From assembly GCA_023334545.1 (NCBI GenBank), contig JAADVB010000252.1:1-25331 (forward strand): a stretch of DNA of 25,331 bases. The letters run 5' to 3'. Below, piece by piece: positions 1 to 7,115 of this stretch (positions within the stretch are counted from its first letter, which is position 1; the number at the start of each line of letters is the position of its first letter). This DNA comes from Salisapilia sapeloensis (Eukaryota; Oomycota; Peronosporomycetes; Peronosporales; Salisapiliaceae). Position numbers and translations under genes: made by a program. The notes beneath the pieces were generated by a model that saw nothing but the letters and a program-made list of their open reading frames with translations, had not been told where the DNA came from and searched no databases.

Positions 1-1
1 A

Positions 2-172
2 ATGCGGTTACCATCGACGTCGGGGCTTGAGATGCGATCAAGCTACACCCAGACGGCCTTCAGTTCACGCCGCGCTCTGCGCGCCTTCCATGCGACACAA
101 CCGAGCGTCAACCCACTCGGTGCGATAGTTGGGTGGGTACACAAGATACTTTGACGACCAAGGTGGGATGGA
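2..172 (+). other. Possible partial CDS at left window edge, mitochondrial-presequence-like
   Basis: Reading frame 2 is open from base 2 (which happens to be an ATG) to a TGA at 170-172 and gives 56 residues. The composition is rich in Ser, Arg and Ala with few acidic residues, and contains a stretch ending RRALRAFHATQ that resembles a mitochondrial targeting sequence and cleavage region. I do not recognise a family. It could be the C-terminal end of a plus-strand gene entering from the left, a short first exon (a GTAC-type donor lies at 151-154), or a chance frame. Its stop is 35 bp from the end of the channel gene on the opposite strand. Confidence 0.2.
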
Positions 173-206
173 CAAAATTTCACAGATCTGATTTGGTTTA
201 GACGAT

Positions 207-3002
207 CTAGACAATGAGCCTCGCAGTGCTGCTGTCACTTTCGTTTGGCTCCTTCGTTTCCTCCTCTTTATCCTGTGTCCAGACACTACCGTAGTCACTG
301 CTGGCTTTGCTCTCCTCCCCATCGTTCTGTTGCTTGCGTAAAAGCATCTGCCTCCGACTTCTCTTCCTTAACGCCGGCTCGCGATACAAGTCGCTCTCTT
401 CCGCCTTGGACAAGGGTGGGAACATCATCATCTTGGTCGAGTCGCCACCATCTTCAGGCGAGTTCTCCGGCTCTTTCTTCGGATCGCTATCGGCTGGACT
501 GCCGAGTGTGCCCATCGCCGTCGGTATTCTTGCCGTCTGCTCTCTCGCTCGCTCCTTGTCGTTCACGTACTTCCACAGCGTGATGATGTAGGTGACCATC
601 AGCAGGACGAGTACCGAGGTGGACTGCATCTTGGTGCCTCTTGTGAGGAGGAAGCCGGCCATGGCCATTTGGTAGATGAGCAGACTAATCATTGTCGCAT
701 GCGTCGCCGTGCGAGCAATGCTACCTCTACCTCGTATCTTGGGTCGGACGTGGAGGAGACTGTACTTGTCCACAGCATGCTGCATGCCAAAGTAGAGCGC
801 ACCGATGGGCAGGATGACCGGCACGACAGTACTAAAGGTGAGGACGACCGTCAGGATGCTGATCTGGATGGCCATCTGCGTGCCAGTGAAGAACCTCCAT
901 CCTTCAACACTTTCCAAGTGCTCCTGCTGCGTCAGCGCCCTCGGTTTCATCCAAGCGAACTGGAAGAGCTCGCTGAGTCGAAGCAGATGGACGCTTACGC
1001 CTAGGAAAGCTCTCTGGAGCACGTAGTTGACGTAAAAGATACCAGAGTTGTGGAGGAAGAGCGTGCCGAGGACGCCAAGCACCTCTCCATTCTCACGCTG
1101 GAGATAGAGGAGGACGGCGTCGATGGAGACGAAGGCGAGGGACGGAACGAAGAGAGTGTTAAAGATCAAGTAGACGACAGAGGCGCGGAGGATCATGCGC
1201 TCTTTGGCCGAGTCCGACGACACTGGCTGGATGCGACCTGCCATCTGCAGGACGTTCAAGAGCACTGCGTTAATAACAACGAGGATGAGCGTCGGGAAGT
1301 AGCTGGCCATCATGTGTGCCATCCAGGGAGACACGGTCTGTAGCCACGCACTAACCTCAGCTACCACTTTCGAGAGAGACCTCGCGGCAGTGGTGCTGTA
1401 GCCCTTGCTGCTGGACACGGCGGACGTGACGGCCACGGGAGATGTGAAGAGGAAGAGCATGACGACGATGGCGATGTTGATGACAAAGACCAGGATCGTA
1501 CGTTTGACAAAGGGCACGCTGACGCTGCTCCAGTCGACATCATCCGGCTCTGGCGCCATGCTCATGTGCCATCGGGTGATGCCCAACTCGCGCACGTGGC
1601 GCTTGAGCCTCGGAAGTTTATCGTCCGGGAAGCGACCGATGCCCAGGATCGCTGTGATAGACTTGTTCTGGACTCGACGCACGAACCTCGCTCGAAGTTT
1701 GGCAGATGTGAAGACTAGAAAGGCTCGACCGGCGCCTTGGTTGTCCCGCAGGTGCTTTCGAAGACACTTGTCTTCCTTACTCTGCAACTTCTTGATGGTC
1801 GTCTTAAGCTTTTGTTCCCTCTCGCTGAAGCGACGAGGACTCTTGAGCTCACTATAGGGACGAGTGCAGAGGTAGTGGAGCTTTGGGATGGTCATGGTAC
1901 CAGGCAAGAGTCTTAGAGACCACGAGATCGGCTCGTTATGCAGGAGTTTCCAGTGTAGAATACGTTCCCTTTCCAATAAATTTGAGTTCTCCTCCTTCTG
2001 GCACTGGTACTTGTGAAAGTCGGATAGGTGGAGGACGACGCATGCATCTTCCACGTATCCTGGGAAGACCTCTTCCAGGAGATGGACCAGACGCTCCTCT
2101 CGGAGTTTCTTCGGAAGACCACGGTGGATGAACAACGACCGACTGGATAGTTCACTCGGCTGCATGCCGACGAGTCGGATGCGAGATGTGAGGACGCTCG
2201 GAGCCGCCACATCTTCTGTTGTCGCCTTTGACATGTCCGACGCGACGGATGCAGCGCCAGAGCTGGTCGTTCGAGGCGTGCAGGAAAGTAGACTGAGTTT
2301 CTGGTAGACGAAGAGGAACGCTCCGGAGAAAACGTAGACGGTGACGACAGGCGCCCAGAGGTAGGAGGAGCCGACGGGGAGAGACCGCATGGTCGTGTGT
2401 GCGAAGGACCACCACTTTTCTCCCTCTCCATTGTTCATGATATCGTCCTGGAGTTCATCTGTGGCATTGGACACGAGCTCTAGCTCCATTGAAGTAAAAT
2501 AGTTGCTGGTAGTAGCATTGGTATTGTCATTGTCTCCAAAGACATCCAAGTGGACACCAACGTAGAGCGGAAGGAGGATGAGGAGAGCGTAGACACTGAG
2601 AGCAGCTAGCAACTTGCAAGCGTAGACTTCGTAGACGAGGTAGAATGTGCCTTCTGGACCAAGCCTCTTCTCGACTTCGGCATCGTGCAGTGGCGTGTGG
2701 AAAAGTAGGGAGATCCAACTCCGTAGTGTGAACGGTTCTGGACGACCAATCGGTCCGGATTGCACCCGCTGCTCGCCTGAATGGAAGCCAAAGAGCTGGT
2801 AGCGACTACTACGCGCCCATTTCTGGAAGACAAAGAAGGCGAAGAGGAAGACGCATGCGTTAAAGAATAGGACGAAACCGGTGCCTTGCCAGCCTTGCGC
2901 AGCTTCCCTCGACACGGTCTCGTTGTAGTCGACGCGCCATATACCCCCCGGATCCCTGTCGTCACTAGCAGAGTCGGGTAGGATAGCCTGGCCAGCGTCC
3001 AT
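207..3002 (-). CDS. OSCA/CSC1/TMEM63-family mechanosensitive ion channel
   Basis: An intronless 931-codon ORF. Members of this family are stretch- or osmolarity-gated cation channels of the plasma membrane or endomembranes, related to TMEM16/TMC proteins. Three hydrophobic segments near residues 42-62, 128-150 and 214-236 match the N-terminal region. They are followed by a long cytosolic region (about 240-505) with basic and coiled parts corresponding to the PHM7-type cytosolic domain. The pore region (about 508-820) has roughly seven to eight further hydrophobic segments. The last 110 residues form an acidic, Ser/Glu/Lys-rich cytosolic tail without membrane segments. In-frame upstream sequence contains a TAG seven codons before the ATG, which supports the start at 3002. 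An A-run (3006-3013) lies just upstream. The family call is secure; gating stimulus and location are inference. Confidence 0.92.
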   Translation of the reverse strand: MDAGQAILPDSASDDRDPGGIWRVDYNETVSREAAQGWQGTGFVLFFNACVFLFAFFVFQKWARSSRYQLFGFHSGEQRVQSGPIGRPEPFTLRSWISLLFHTPLHDAEVEKRLGPEGTFYLVYEVYACKLLAALSVYALLILLPLYVGVHLDVFGDNDNTNATTSNYFTSMELELVSNATDELQDDIMNNGEGEKWWSFAHTTMRSLPVGSSYLWAPVVTVYVFSGAFLFVYQKLSLLSCTPRTTSSGAASVASDMSKATTEDVAAPSVLTSRIRLVGMQPSELSSRSLFIHRGLPKKLREERLVHLLEEVFPGYVEDACVVLHLSDFHKYQCQKEENSNLLERERILHWKLLHNEPISWSLRLLPGTMTIPKLHYLCTRPYSELKSPRRFSEREQKLKTTIKKLQSKEDKCLRKHLRDNQGAGRAFLVFTSAKLRARFVRRVQNKSITAILGIGRFPDDKLPRLKRHVRELGITRWHMSMAPEPDDVDWSSVSVPFVKRTILVFVINIAIVVMLFLFTSPVAVTSAVSSSKGYSTTAARSLSKVVAEVSAWLQTVSPWMAHMMASYFPTLILVVINAVLLNVLQMAGRIQPVSSDSAKERMILRASVVYLIFNTLFVPSLAFVSIDAVLLYLQRENGEVLGVLGTLFLHNSGIFYVNYVLQRAFLGVSVHLLRLSELFQFAWMKPRALTQQEHLESVEGWRFFTGTQMAIQISILTVVLTFSTVVPVILPIGALYFGMQHAVDKYSLLHVRPKIRGRGSIARTATHATMISLLIYQMAMAGFLLTRGTKMQSTSVLVLLMVTYIITLWKYVNDKERAREQTARIPTAMGTLGSPADSDPKKEPENSPEDGGDSTKMMMFPPLSKAEESDLYREPALRKRSRRQMLLRKQQNDGEESKASSDYGSVWTQDKEEETKEPNESDSSTARLIV

Positions 3003-3309
3003 GGCAAAAAAAAGTTCTTGCTAGCTGTTAGCGTCGTAGAGATAGCGGTAGCTTCTTTTGTCTGGGTAGCCGCGTAGGAGATAGCAGCGGCTTTCTTTTC
3101 CTCGGTGGCCTCGTCGGAGATAGCAGTGGCTTCCTTTTCCTAAGTGACCTCGTCGGAGATAGCAATGGCTGTCTCTGCCTTGGTAGCGTTTTACCGAAGC
3201 GGCGTGTCAAGTAGCCAATCAGTATTATTGAACTAGCCAATGAGAGTCATCCAATTGATCCTAAGTTTTGTATGTGGCGAATCTGAGTCAATTCTTATTC
3301 GTGTGGGAG
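3003..3309. promoter_or_regulatory. Shared divergent upstream region of the channel and MinC genes
   Basis: The 307 bp between the channel start (minus strand) and the most likely MinC start (plus strand) must hold both promoters. Most of its left half is a 39-bp tandem repeat. It also has an eight-base A-run at 3006-3013 and a TATT/CCAAT-like stretch near 3211-3245. No canonical TATA box was seen. A minus-strand ORF of 70 codons (3028-3240) runs through the repeat and reads as a basic Pro/Leu/Arg repeat. I regard it as a by-product of the repeat rather than a gene, though a short upstream ORF is possible. Confidence 0.5.
3038..3188. repeat. 39-bp tandem repeat, about four copies
   Basis: Units begin at 3038, 3077, 3116 and 3155 (last one partial). 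Each starts with GGAGATAGC or AGAGATAGC and continues into a TTTTCCT-type core. The period is 39 bp, i.e. 13 codons, so every frame is a 13-residue repeat. One minus-strand frame reads as an Ala/Glu/Lys/Asp-rich repeat with a consensus like AISDEATEEKKA but has an in-frame TAG in the third minus-strand unit. The copies differ at several positions, so this is an ageing minisatellite. Confidence 0.85.
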
Positions 3310-4263
3310 ATGAAAAGCATGAAGAGATCGACGTTGCTGCTACGACGAGGATTTGCACATGAAGCACTGTCTTCATCGTCCAGTGTCAACGTCGGGAGGA
3401 AGTCGGCTGACATGACAGGCAGATCCTACCTCTTGCCGACGTGGACGGTCACAAGAGATGGCGAGAACGGCATGAGCAACTTGATACCAGGACGAAGAAA
3501 TGGTAGCGCGACGCCGATCGTACTAGATATGCTTCATGTTTCCAGTGATGGTATGATTTTCTATACTAGAACATCAGAGTTCTTTGGTTTAAAAGTATAC
3601 TCAGGCTCTCCCCACGCGATACCATTGAAGAAGAACGAACTCCGTGCTGAAATTGATAAATTACAGGTAGCTCTTGACGTATTCAATTCCATTCCTACGA
3701 TACCAAGTAAATAATAGGCTGCTGGATTCCTTCCAGTGGGTATCACAAACGCGAGCGACGACATCAAGCGGATGGCGCTCTCCCTCCACCTCCCTTCATT
3801 CATCCACACCAGAGCGCAAGCCTCTGACGACACGCAGACGCTCGAACAGTACTCCGCTGCCCCTTCTGAAACGATTCAAGAGCAGAGTGAAAGTGCTCGT
3901 GCCGAGCCTCCACTCGTCCTCTCAACCTCCGTTCGCTCGGGACAACAGATTTTTGCTCAAAATCGATCTCTCGTCGTACTGGGAAACGTCAGTTCCGGTG
4001 CTGAGGTCATGGCAGACGGAGACATTGTCGTTCTAGGCGCCTTGAAAGGAAGGGCATTGGCTGGGTTAAGAGGAGACGCAAGCGCTCGTGTCTTTTGCCA
4101 AAAGTTCGATGGCGAACTGGTGTCCATCGCCCATCACTTTACGACGTGTGAGACCGAGATGGATGGGACCAAGGTGGACGACGACGAACTCGTTCGGAAC
4201 AAACCGACGGAGATCGCTCTACAAAATGAGCAACTGGTCTTTCGGTCGACGAAAGATGCATGA
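3310..4263 (+). CDS. minC: Mitochondrion-targeted MinC (septum-site determining protein homologue)
   Basis: Bacterial MinC inhibits FtsZ assembly and partners with MinD and MinE; Min proteins are known from mitochondria of some protists, including stramenopiles. Exon 1 is 3310-3666 and exon 2 is 3718-4263, joined by a 51-bp phase-0 intron (CAG|GTAGCT ... TAATAG|GCT), giving 300 residues. The join makes a MinC_N end reading GFLPVGITNAS. The MinC_C beta-helix lies at about residues 190-265 and carries the family landmarks RSGQQIFA, SSGAEVMADG, KGRALAG and GELVSIA. The N-terminus (MKSMKRSTLLLRRGF) is basic and hydroxylated with no acidic residues in the first 15, as expected of a mitochondrial presequence. 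An in-frame ATG at 3268 would add 14 residues and the ATG at 3319 would remove three. The two exons are in the same frame, so an unspliced reading shows TAA and TAG at 3712-3717. Confidence 0.87.
3667..3717 (+). other. 51-bp phase-0 intron in the MinC gene
   Basis: Donor GTAGCT follows CAG and the acceptor is AATAG. Its length is a multiple of three and it contains two consecutive in-frame stops (3712-3717). An alternative 30-bp intron (3707-3736) also keeps the frame, but it would remove the conserved GFLP segment that precedes VGI in MinC and would be implausibly short. Confidence 0.8.
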
Positions 4264-4284
4264 ATACAACTTGTTCTTGTATTA

Positions 4285-4290
4285 AATAAA
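4285..4290 (+). terminator. AATAAA polyadenylation signal of the MinC gene
   Basis: A perfect AATAAA lies 22 bp after the MinC stop codon and 15 bp before the end of the convergent zinc-finger gene, so the two 3' ends must overlap or abut. Confidence 0.6.
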
Positions 4291-4304
4291 TGTCGTTTCA
4301 AATG

Positions 4305-4703
4305 TTATGGCGAGAGAGGAATACATCTCTGTATCTGCTTCATGTACTGGTACGAGGTATCGCAGTCGAGGCTGCAGAACGAGTCGGAGCAAGTGCCGAG
4401 CTGCCGAAAGTAGACGCGACTGCAGTTGTGGCATCTCCGCTGGAGTTCCTGCTGGAGTTTAGACATTCGTCTGGCATCGGCACTCGACTGCGCACTGGAA
4501 TTACCGTGGATGTCCAGACTGTCAGAGTGCTTACGCTCACGAACGTACTCTTCCGCCGGATCTTCTTTTTGCTGTGCTTGCGCTTGCTGAATGCAGGTGA
4601 CCGCTCGCGAAGGGCGGTACGTCCATCGGTAGAGTAGCTGAATGAGCCACAAGGAAACGCTTGAGGTGCTCGTGTGCTTTGTGTCGTGACTCGGACCGGT
4701 CAT
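4305..4703 (-). CDS. Small FCS/FLZ-like zinc-finger protein
   Basis: A 132-codon ORF. The C-terminal 44 residues contain a compact cysteine motif: C91 and C94 (CHNC), C105, then FCSLDC with C110 and C114. The C-x2-C ... FCS-x2-C layout resembles plant FLZ/FCS-like zinc fingers, which mediate protein-protein contacts, and similar short proteins are common in oomycetes. The N-terminal 80 residues are Gln-, Ser- and Arg-rich and probably disordered. A short hydrophobic patch (residues 16-25) is too weak to call a membrane segment. It converges on MinC, with 41 bp between stop codons. A further upstream exon cannot be excluded. Function is unknown. Confidence 0.68.
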   Translation of the reverse strand: MTGPSHDTKHTSTSSVSLWLIQLLYRWTYRPSRAVTCIQQAQAQQKEDPAEEYVRERKHSDSLDIHGNSSAQSSADARRMSKLQQELQRRCHNCSRVYFRQLGTCSDSFCSLDCDTSYQYMKQIQRCIPLSP

Positions 4704-5074
4704 GTGTGTACCTCACTGTCAATCGGATTGTGAATGCAATTGGGGAGGGAGAAAGGCAGTGGCATTGTTCTCGCTAACTCAGATTTCGCGTAGTTGGACG
4801 TGTACAAAAACGTCCAGTAAGATTACGCTCAGTTTGATGTGGACAGACTATTGGTCGCAATTATATGCTGCAGAACCGGAAGCGGCACCAGTTGTTGAAG
4901 TGTAAACTGCAGTCGCTCATGAGTGAAGGAGACCCAAGTGTAGCCGTATACAAGGATGACCTTCATTTACGCGAGGAAGAGTTTTGAACGTACCCAACCG
5001 CAATGGGCACTTGCCGTTGGAAGTACCCTTCGCATGGGTTTCAGAGCATAGAGAACCTCCCGAGCAGTTTCATT
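4704..5074. other. Upstream region of the FCS-type gene; possible small ORF 4865-4987 (+)
   Basis: This stretch holds no clear gene. A plus-strand frame from ATG 4865 to TGA 4987 encodes 40 residues that look coding in composition (basic N-terminal half, acidic end DDLHLREEEF). The frame stays open upstream to about 4836, next to an ACAG acceptor-like site. It may be the last exon of a small gene whose other exons I could not place, or chance. At 5004-5027 an imperfect hairpin (GGGCACTT ... AAGTACCC, one mismatch) is present, with no assigned role. Confidence 0.25.
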
Positions 5075-5314
5075 CTACGAAACATTTTCACATGCAATAT
5101 GAGGTGATGGCGACGTGGTAACTCGCAACACATGTTCACAGGTAAACGAGTCCACGCGTCCATGTTTACTGACAGTGATATTAAAAGCAAGCATTCTCAC
5201 AGACCCAATAACTGCGCCGTTGAAGACGGATTCTGACGCTCCTGCATCGGATCGGCATACCAGACCAGAGATGGCGATTGCCAGGAACACAGTGACAAGA
5301 TATGCAAAGCGCAT
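5075..5314 (-). CDS. Candidate small secreted protein (effector-like signal peptide)
   Basis: A 79-codon ORF begins with a classic signal peptide: MRF, a hydrophobic core over residues 4-18, and a probable cleavage site after about residue 24-26 (SDAGA). The mature part is about 54 residues with two cysteines. The style of signal peptide resembles that of oomycete host-targeted effectors. However, no RxLR-EER pair is present; the usual position (about residue 40) reads RMLA and no acidic EER follows. It could therefore be an unrelated small secreted protein or a short effector remnant. It stands alone, with 372 bp to one neighbour and 819 bp to the other, which suits either reading. Confidence 0.42.
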   Translation of the reverse strand: MRFAYLVTVFLAIAISGLVCRSDAGASESVFNGAVIGSVRMLAFNITVSKHGRVDSFTCEHVLRVTTSPSPHIACENVS

Positions 5315-6132
5315 GGTTGTGCTATTGTTCCTTCGTGTTGCAAATCTTGATCAGTTCTTGGTAGTAGCTGTTGTCGCCTCGACAATGGCGCTAATTTTGA
5401 GGTCAGCAAGCCACCCAGGTGATTGTGGGTACAAATCAAGTGCAACTGTGCTCATCTTTTGCAAGTAGTACAATTCACGATATCATCTCTACTACCAAGC
5501 TTTGTATTCACGTATCCATAAGATATTTTAATCAGAAGAAAGTCGTCCTGCGCGTATTGCCATTGGATGCATCTTCATGATCACATGCGGTCCTTTGCTC
5601 GTGCTGCTGTTTCATAGTTGCCGATTGTCGAGCACAGTGACTGTGCGGAACTGTGCTGACATGTTTGTGTAGGTTCAACCACCTTCCTGATTCCGACGAA
5701 AACGAAAAGGTCGGTGCTGATACATTCTTCTATTTCTTACCATCCCTGGCCTCCGCAAGATCAGTGGTTGCATTTGTGCTTTCCTTTTCTATACCTGCTG
5801 AACGCAAGACCATGATTGACTGTGAAACTTGGTGGCTTTACCAGTAACGTCTAGGCAAGATCTGCAGTAGCAATTGCCATCTCGTTCGAGAAACTTACCG
5901 CGTCGTGGTCTACTCTATATTCACGATATAGATGTGAGCCTGTATACAGTCTGTCACTACTACAACTGCATATCTTGGAACATGGGAAGATACATGCTGT
6001 CGTAGCTGTCGAGATTTTGGGATAAACCACCGAAAAGCGCTTCAAGATCCTTAGCAAATCGTACCAGTATCGTACCGTATCGACTGCCGACTCCGTGTCC
6101 ACAAAACTGAAAGAAAGCTTTAGAAGATAATC
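5315..6132. other. Intergenic region without a supported gene
   Basis: Eight hundred bases separate the secreted-protein ORF from the GCK gene. Short ORFs on both strands (5653-5847 plus, 5851-6102 minus) lack recognisable domains and convincing starts. The last 100 bp should contain the promoter of the GCK gene; no TATA box or other canonical element stood out. Confidence 0.5.
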
Positions 6133-7101
6133 ATGCTACGTTCATTATTCCGTCGCGTTGCGCCTGTGTCTGCTGCATCTCTGTCGCTCTTGGCAACCTC
6201 GAGCATTGCCAGTCTAGAAGGTACTGCCGAATCGGCGGATGCAGAGACGCAGGCTTCGTCCGAATCGACGCCGGTCAACCTCGCAGACCAACCTCGGGAA
6301 TTCCTCGGAGTCTTCGTGGAGAAGAAGGCTGCGGAGAAACTTCGCGAGCGATTCCCGGCCAAGTTCCCGACCAACTCGGACGATGCGTTGTTCGTGGTGC
6401 TCAAGTACCAGCCGAGTGAAGAAGAAGTGGATGCCTTTGCGCCTTTGTTCGGACTGCAGGCCAAGTTGACCGTCAAAGGGTATGCGGAAGATGACACGTC
6501 CCAGGCTTTGCTGGTGGATGTCACGACTTCGTCGGGTGACCCGATCATGTCCACTTCGGACGGTCAAGTGCTCCCACACATCCTCCTGTCATCGTTGCAC
6601 GGCACAAGTGGCTTGAACTCTTCTCTGTCCCACGTCCTGGTCGAACGGTTGGGTGCTCAGGACCCAGAGTCTAAGGAAGAGAACGCAGAGAACACGTGGG
6701 AAGGCAAACTGCCGGTGTTCAATTCGCAATTGATGCCGCTCTTCAACCCGTTCCCAGCGACGAACGCCAAGCTGGTGAATTTGAAGGACGAAGAGCAGTT
6801 GGACGGAACCGTCTGCGTCTCTTCCACGTACGAGAGCGACACAGAGCGATGTGGCAGCACGCAGTCCGAGTGCGGCTTTTGCAAGTTCATGAAGGCTGGT
6901 CCGTGTGGCGAAGCGTTCATGCGATGGGAGGCTTGTCTAGACCGTAGTAAGGCGCAGGGCAAGGACTTTATCGACCACTGCGGTAGTCAGACGCTCGGTC
7001 TTCGCGACTGTGTGGATAACAACCCGGAGTATTATCACGTCTTGACGGAGGACCGTGAAGAGGAGAAAGAGGAAGACAAGGAGGTAGAGAAAGAGGAATA
7101 G
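6133..7101 (+). CDS. GCK-domain (CHCH-type) mitochondrial protein
   Basis: A single-exon ORF of 322 residues. Residues 1-24 are a basic, Ser/Ala/Leu-rich mitochondrial presequence (MLRSLFRRVAPVSAASLSLL). Residues about 55-175 form a globular domain that contains PHILLSSLHG near residue 148; this loosely resembles the H-x-T/S region of 2H-phosphoesterase/RNA-ligase-like folds, but only one such motif is visible. Residues 247-300 match the GCK domain: C247-x2-C250, MKAGPCG with C258, FMRWEAC with C268, C283, C293, then a YY pair. Two more cysteines (about 226 and 237) precede it. The C-terminus is a Glu/Lys tail. Cysteine spacing like this suggests disulfide folding in the intermembrane space. 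The GCK call is good; the middle domain is tentative and its activity unknown. Confidence 0.82.
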   Translation: MLRSLFRRVAPVSAASLSLLATSSIASLEGTAESADAETQASSESTPVNLADQPREFLGVFVEKKAAEKLRERFPAKFPTNSDDALFVVLKYQPSEEEVDAFAPLFGLQAKLTVKGYAEDDTSQALLVDVTTSSGDPIMSTSDGQVLPHILLSSLHGTSGLNSSLSHVLVERLGAQDPESKEENAENTWEGKLPVFNSQLMPLFNPFPATNAKLVNLKDEEQLDGTVCVSSTYESDTERCGSTQSECGFCKFMKAGPCGEAFMRWEACLDRSKAQGKDFIDHCGSQTLGLRDCVDNNPEYYHVLTEDREEEKEEDKEVEKEE

Positions 7102-7115
7102 AGAGAACGATTGGT

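Noticed and set aside
65..322. 85-codon minus-strand ORF overlapping the 3' end of the channel gene
   Set aside because: It overlaps the channel in another frame, has no domain, and the part beyond the channel stop is short. Kept only as a reminder that the left edge may contain a neighbouring gene.
3028..3240. 70-codon minus-strand ORF of basic Pro/Leu/Arg repeats
   Set aside because: It is produced by the 39-bp tandem repeat; all frames through such a repeat are periodic, and another frame looks more protein-like but has a stop.
3712..3717. Stop-codon readthrough or pseudogenisation of MinC (TAA TAG in frame)
   Set aside because: Both flanks are intact and conserved, and a GT...AG intron removes both stops exactly at a phase-0 position.
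3707..3736. A 30-bp intron as the explanation for the MinC stop codons
   Set aside because: It also preserves the frame, but it would remove the GFLP segment expected before VGI in MinC and is too short to splice credibly; the 51-bp intron at 3667-3717 fits better.
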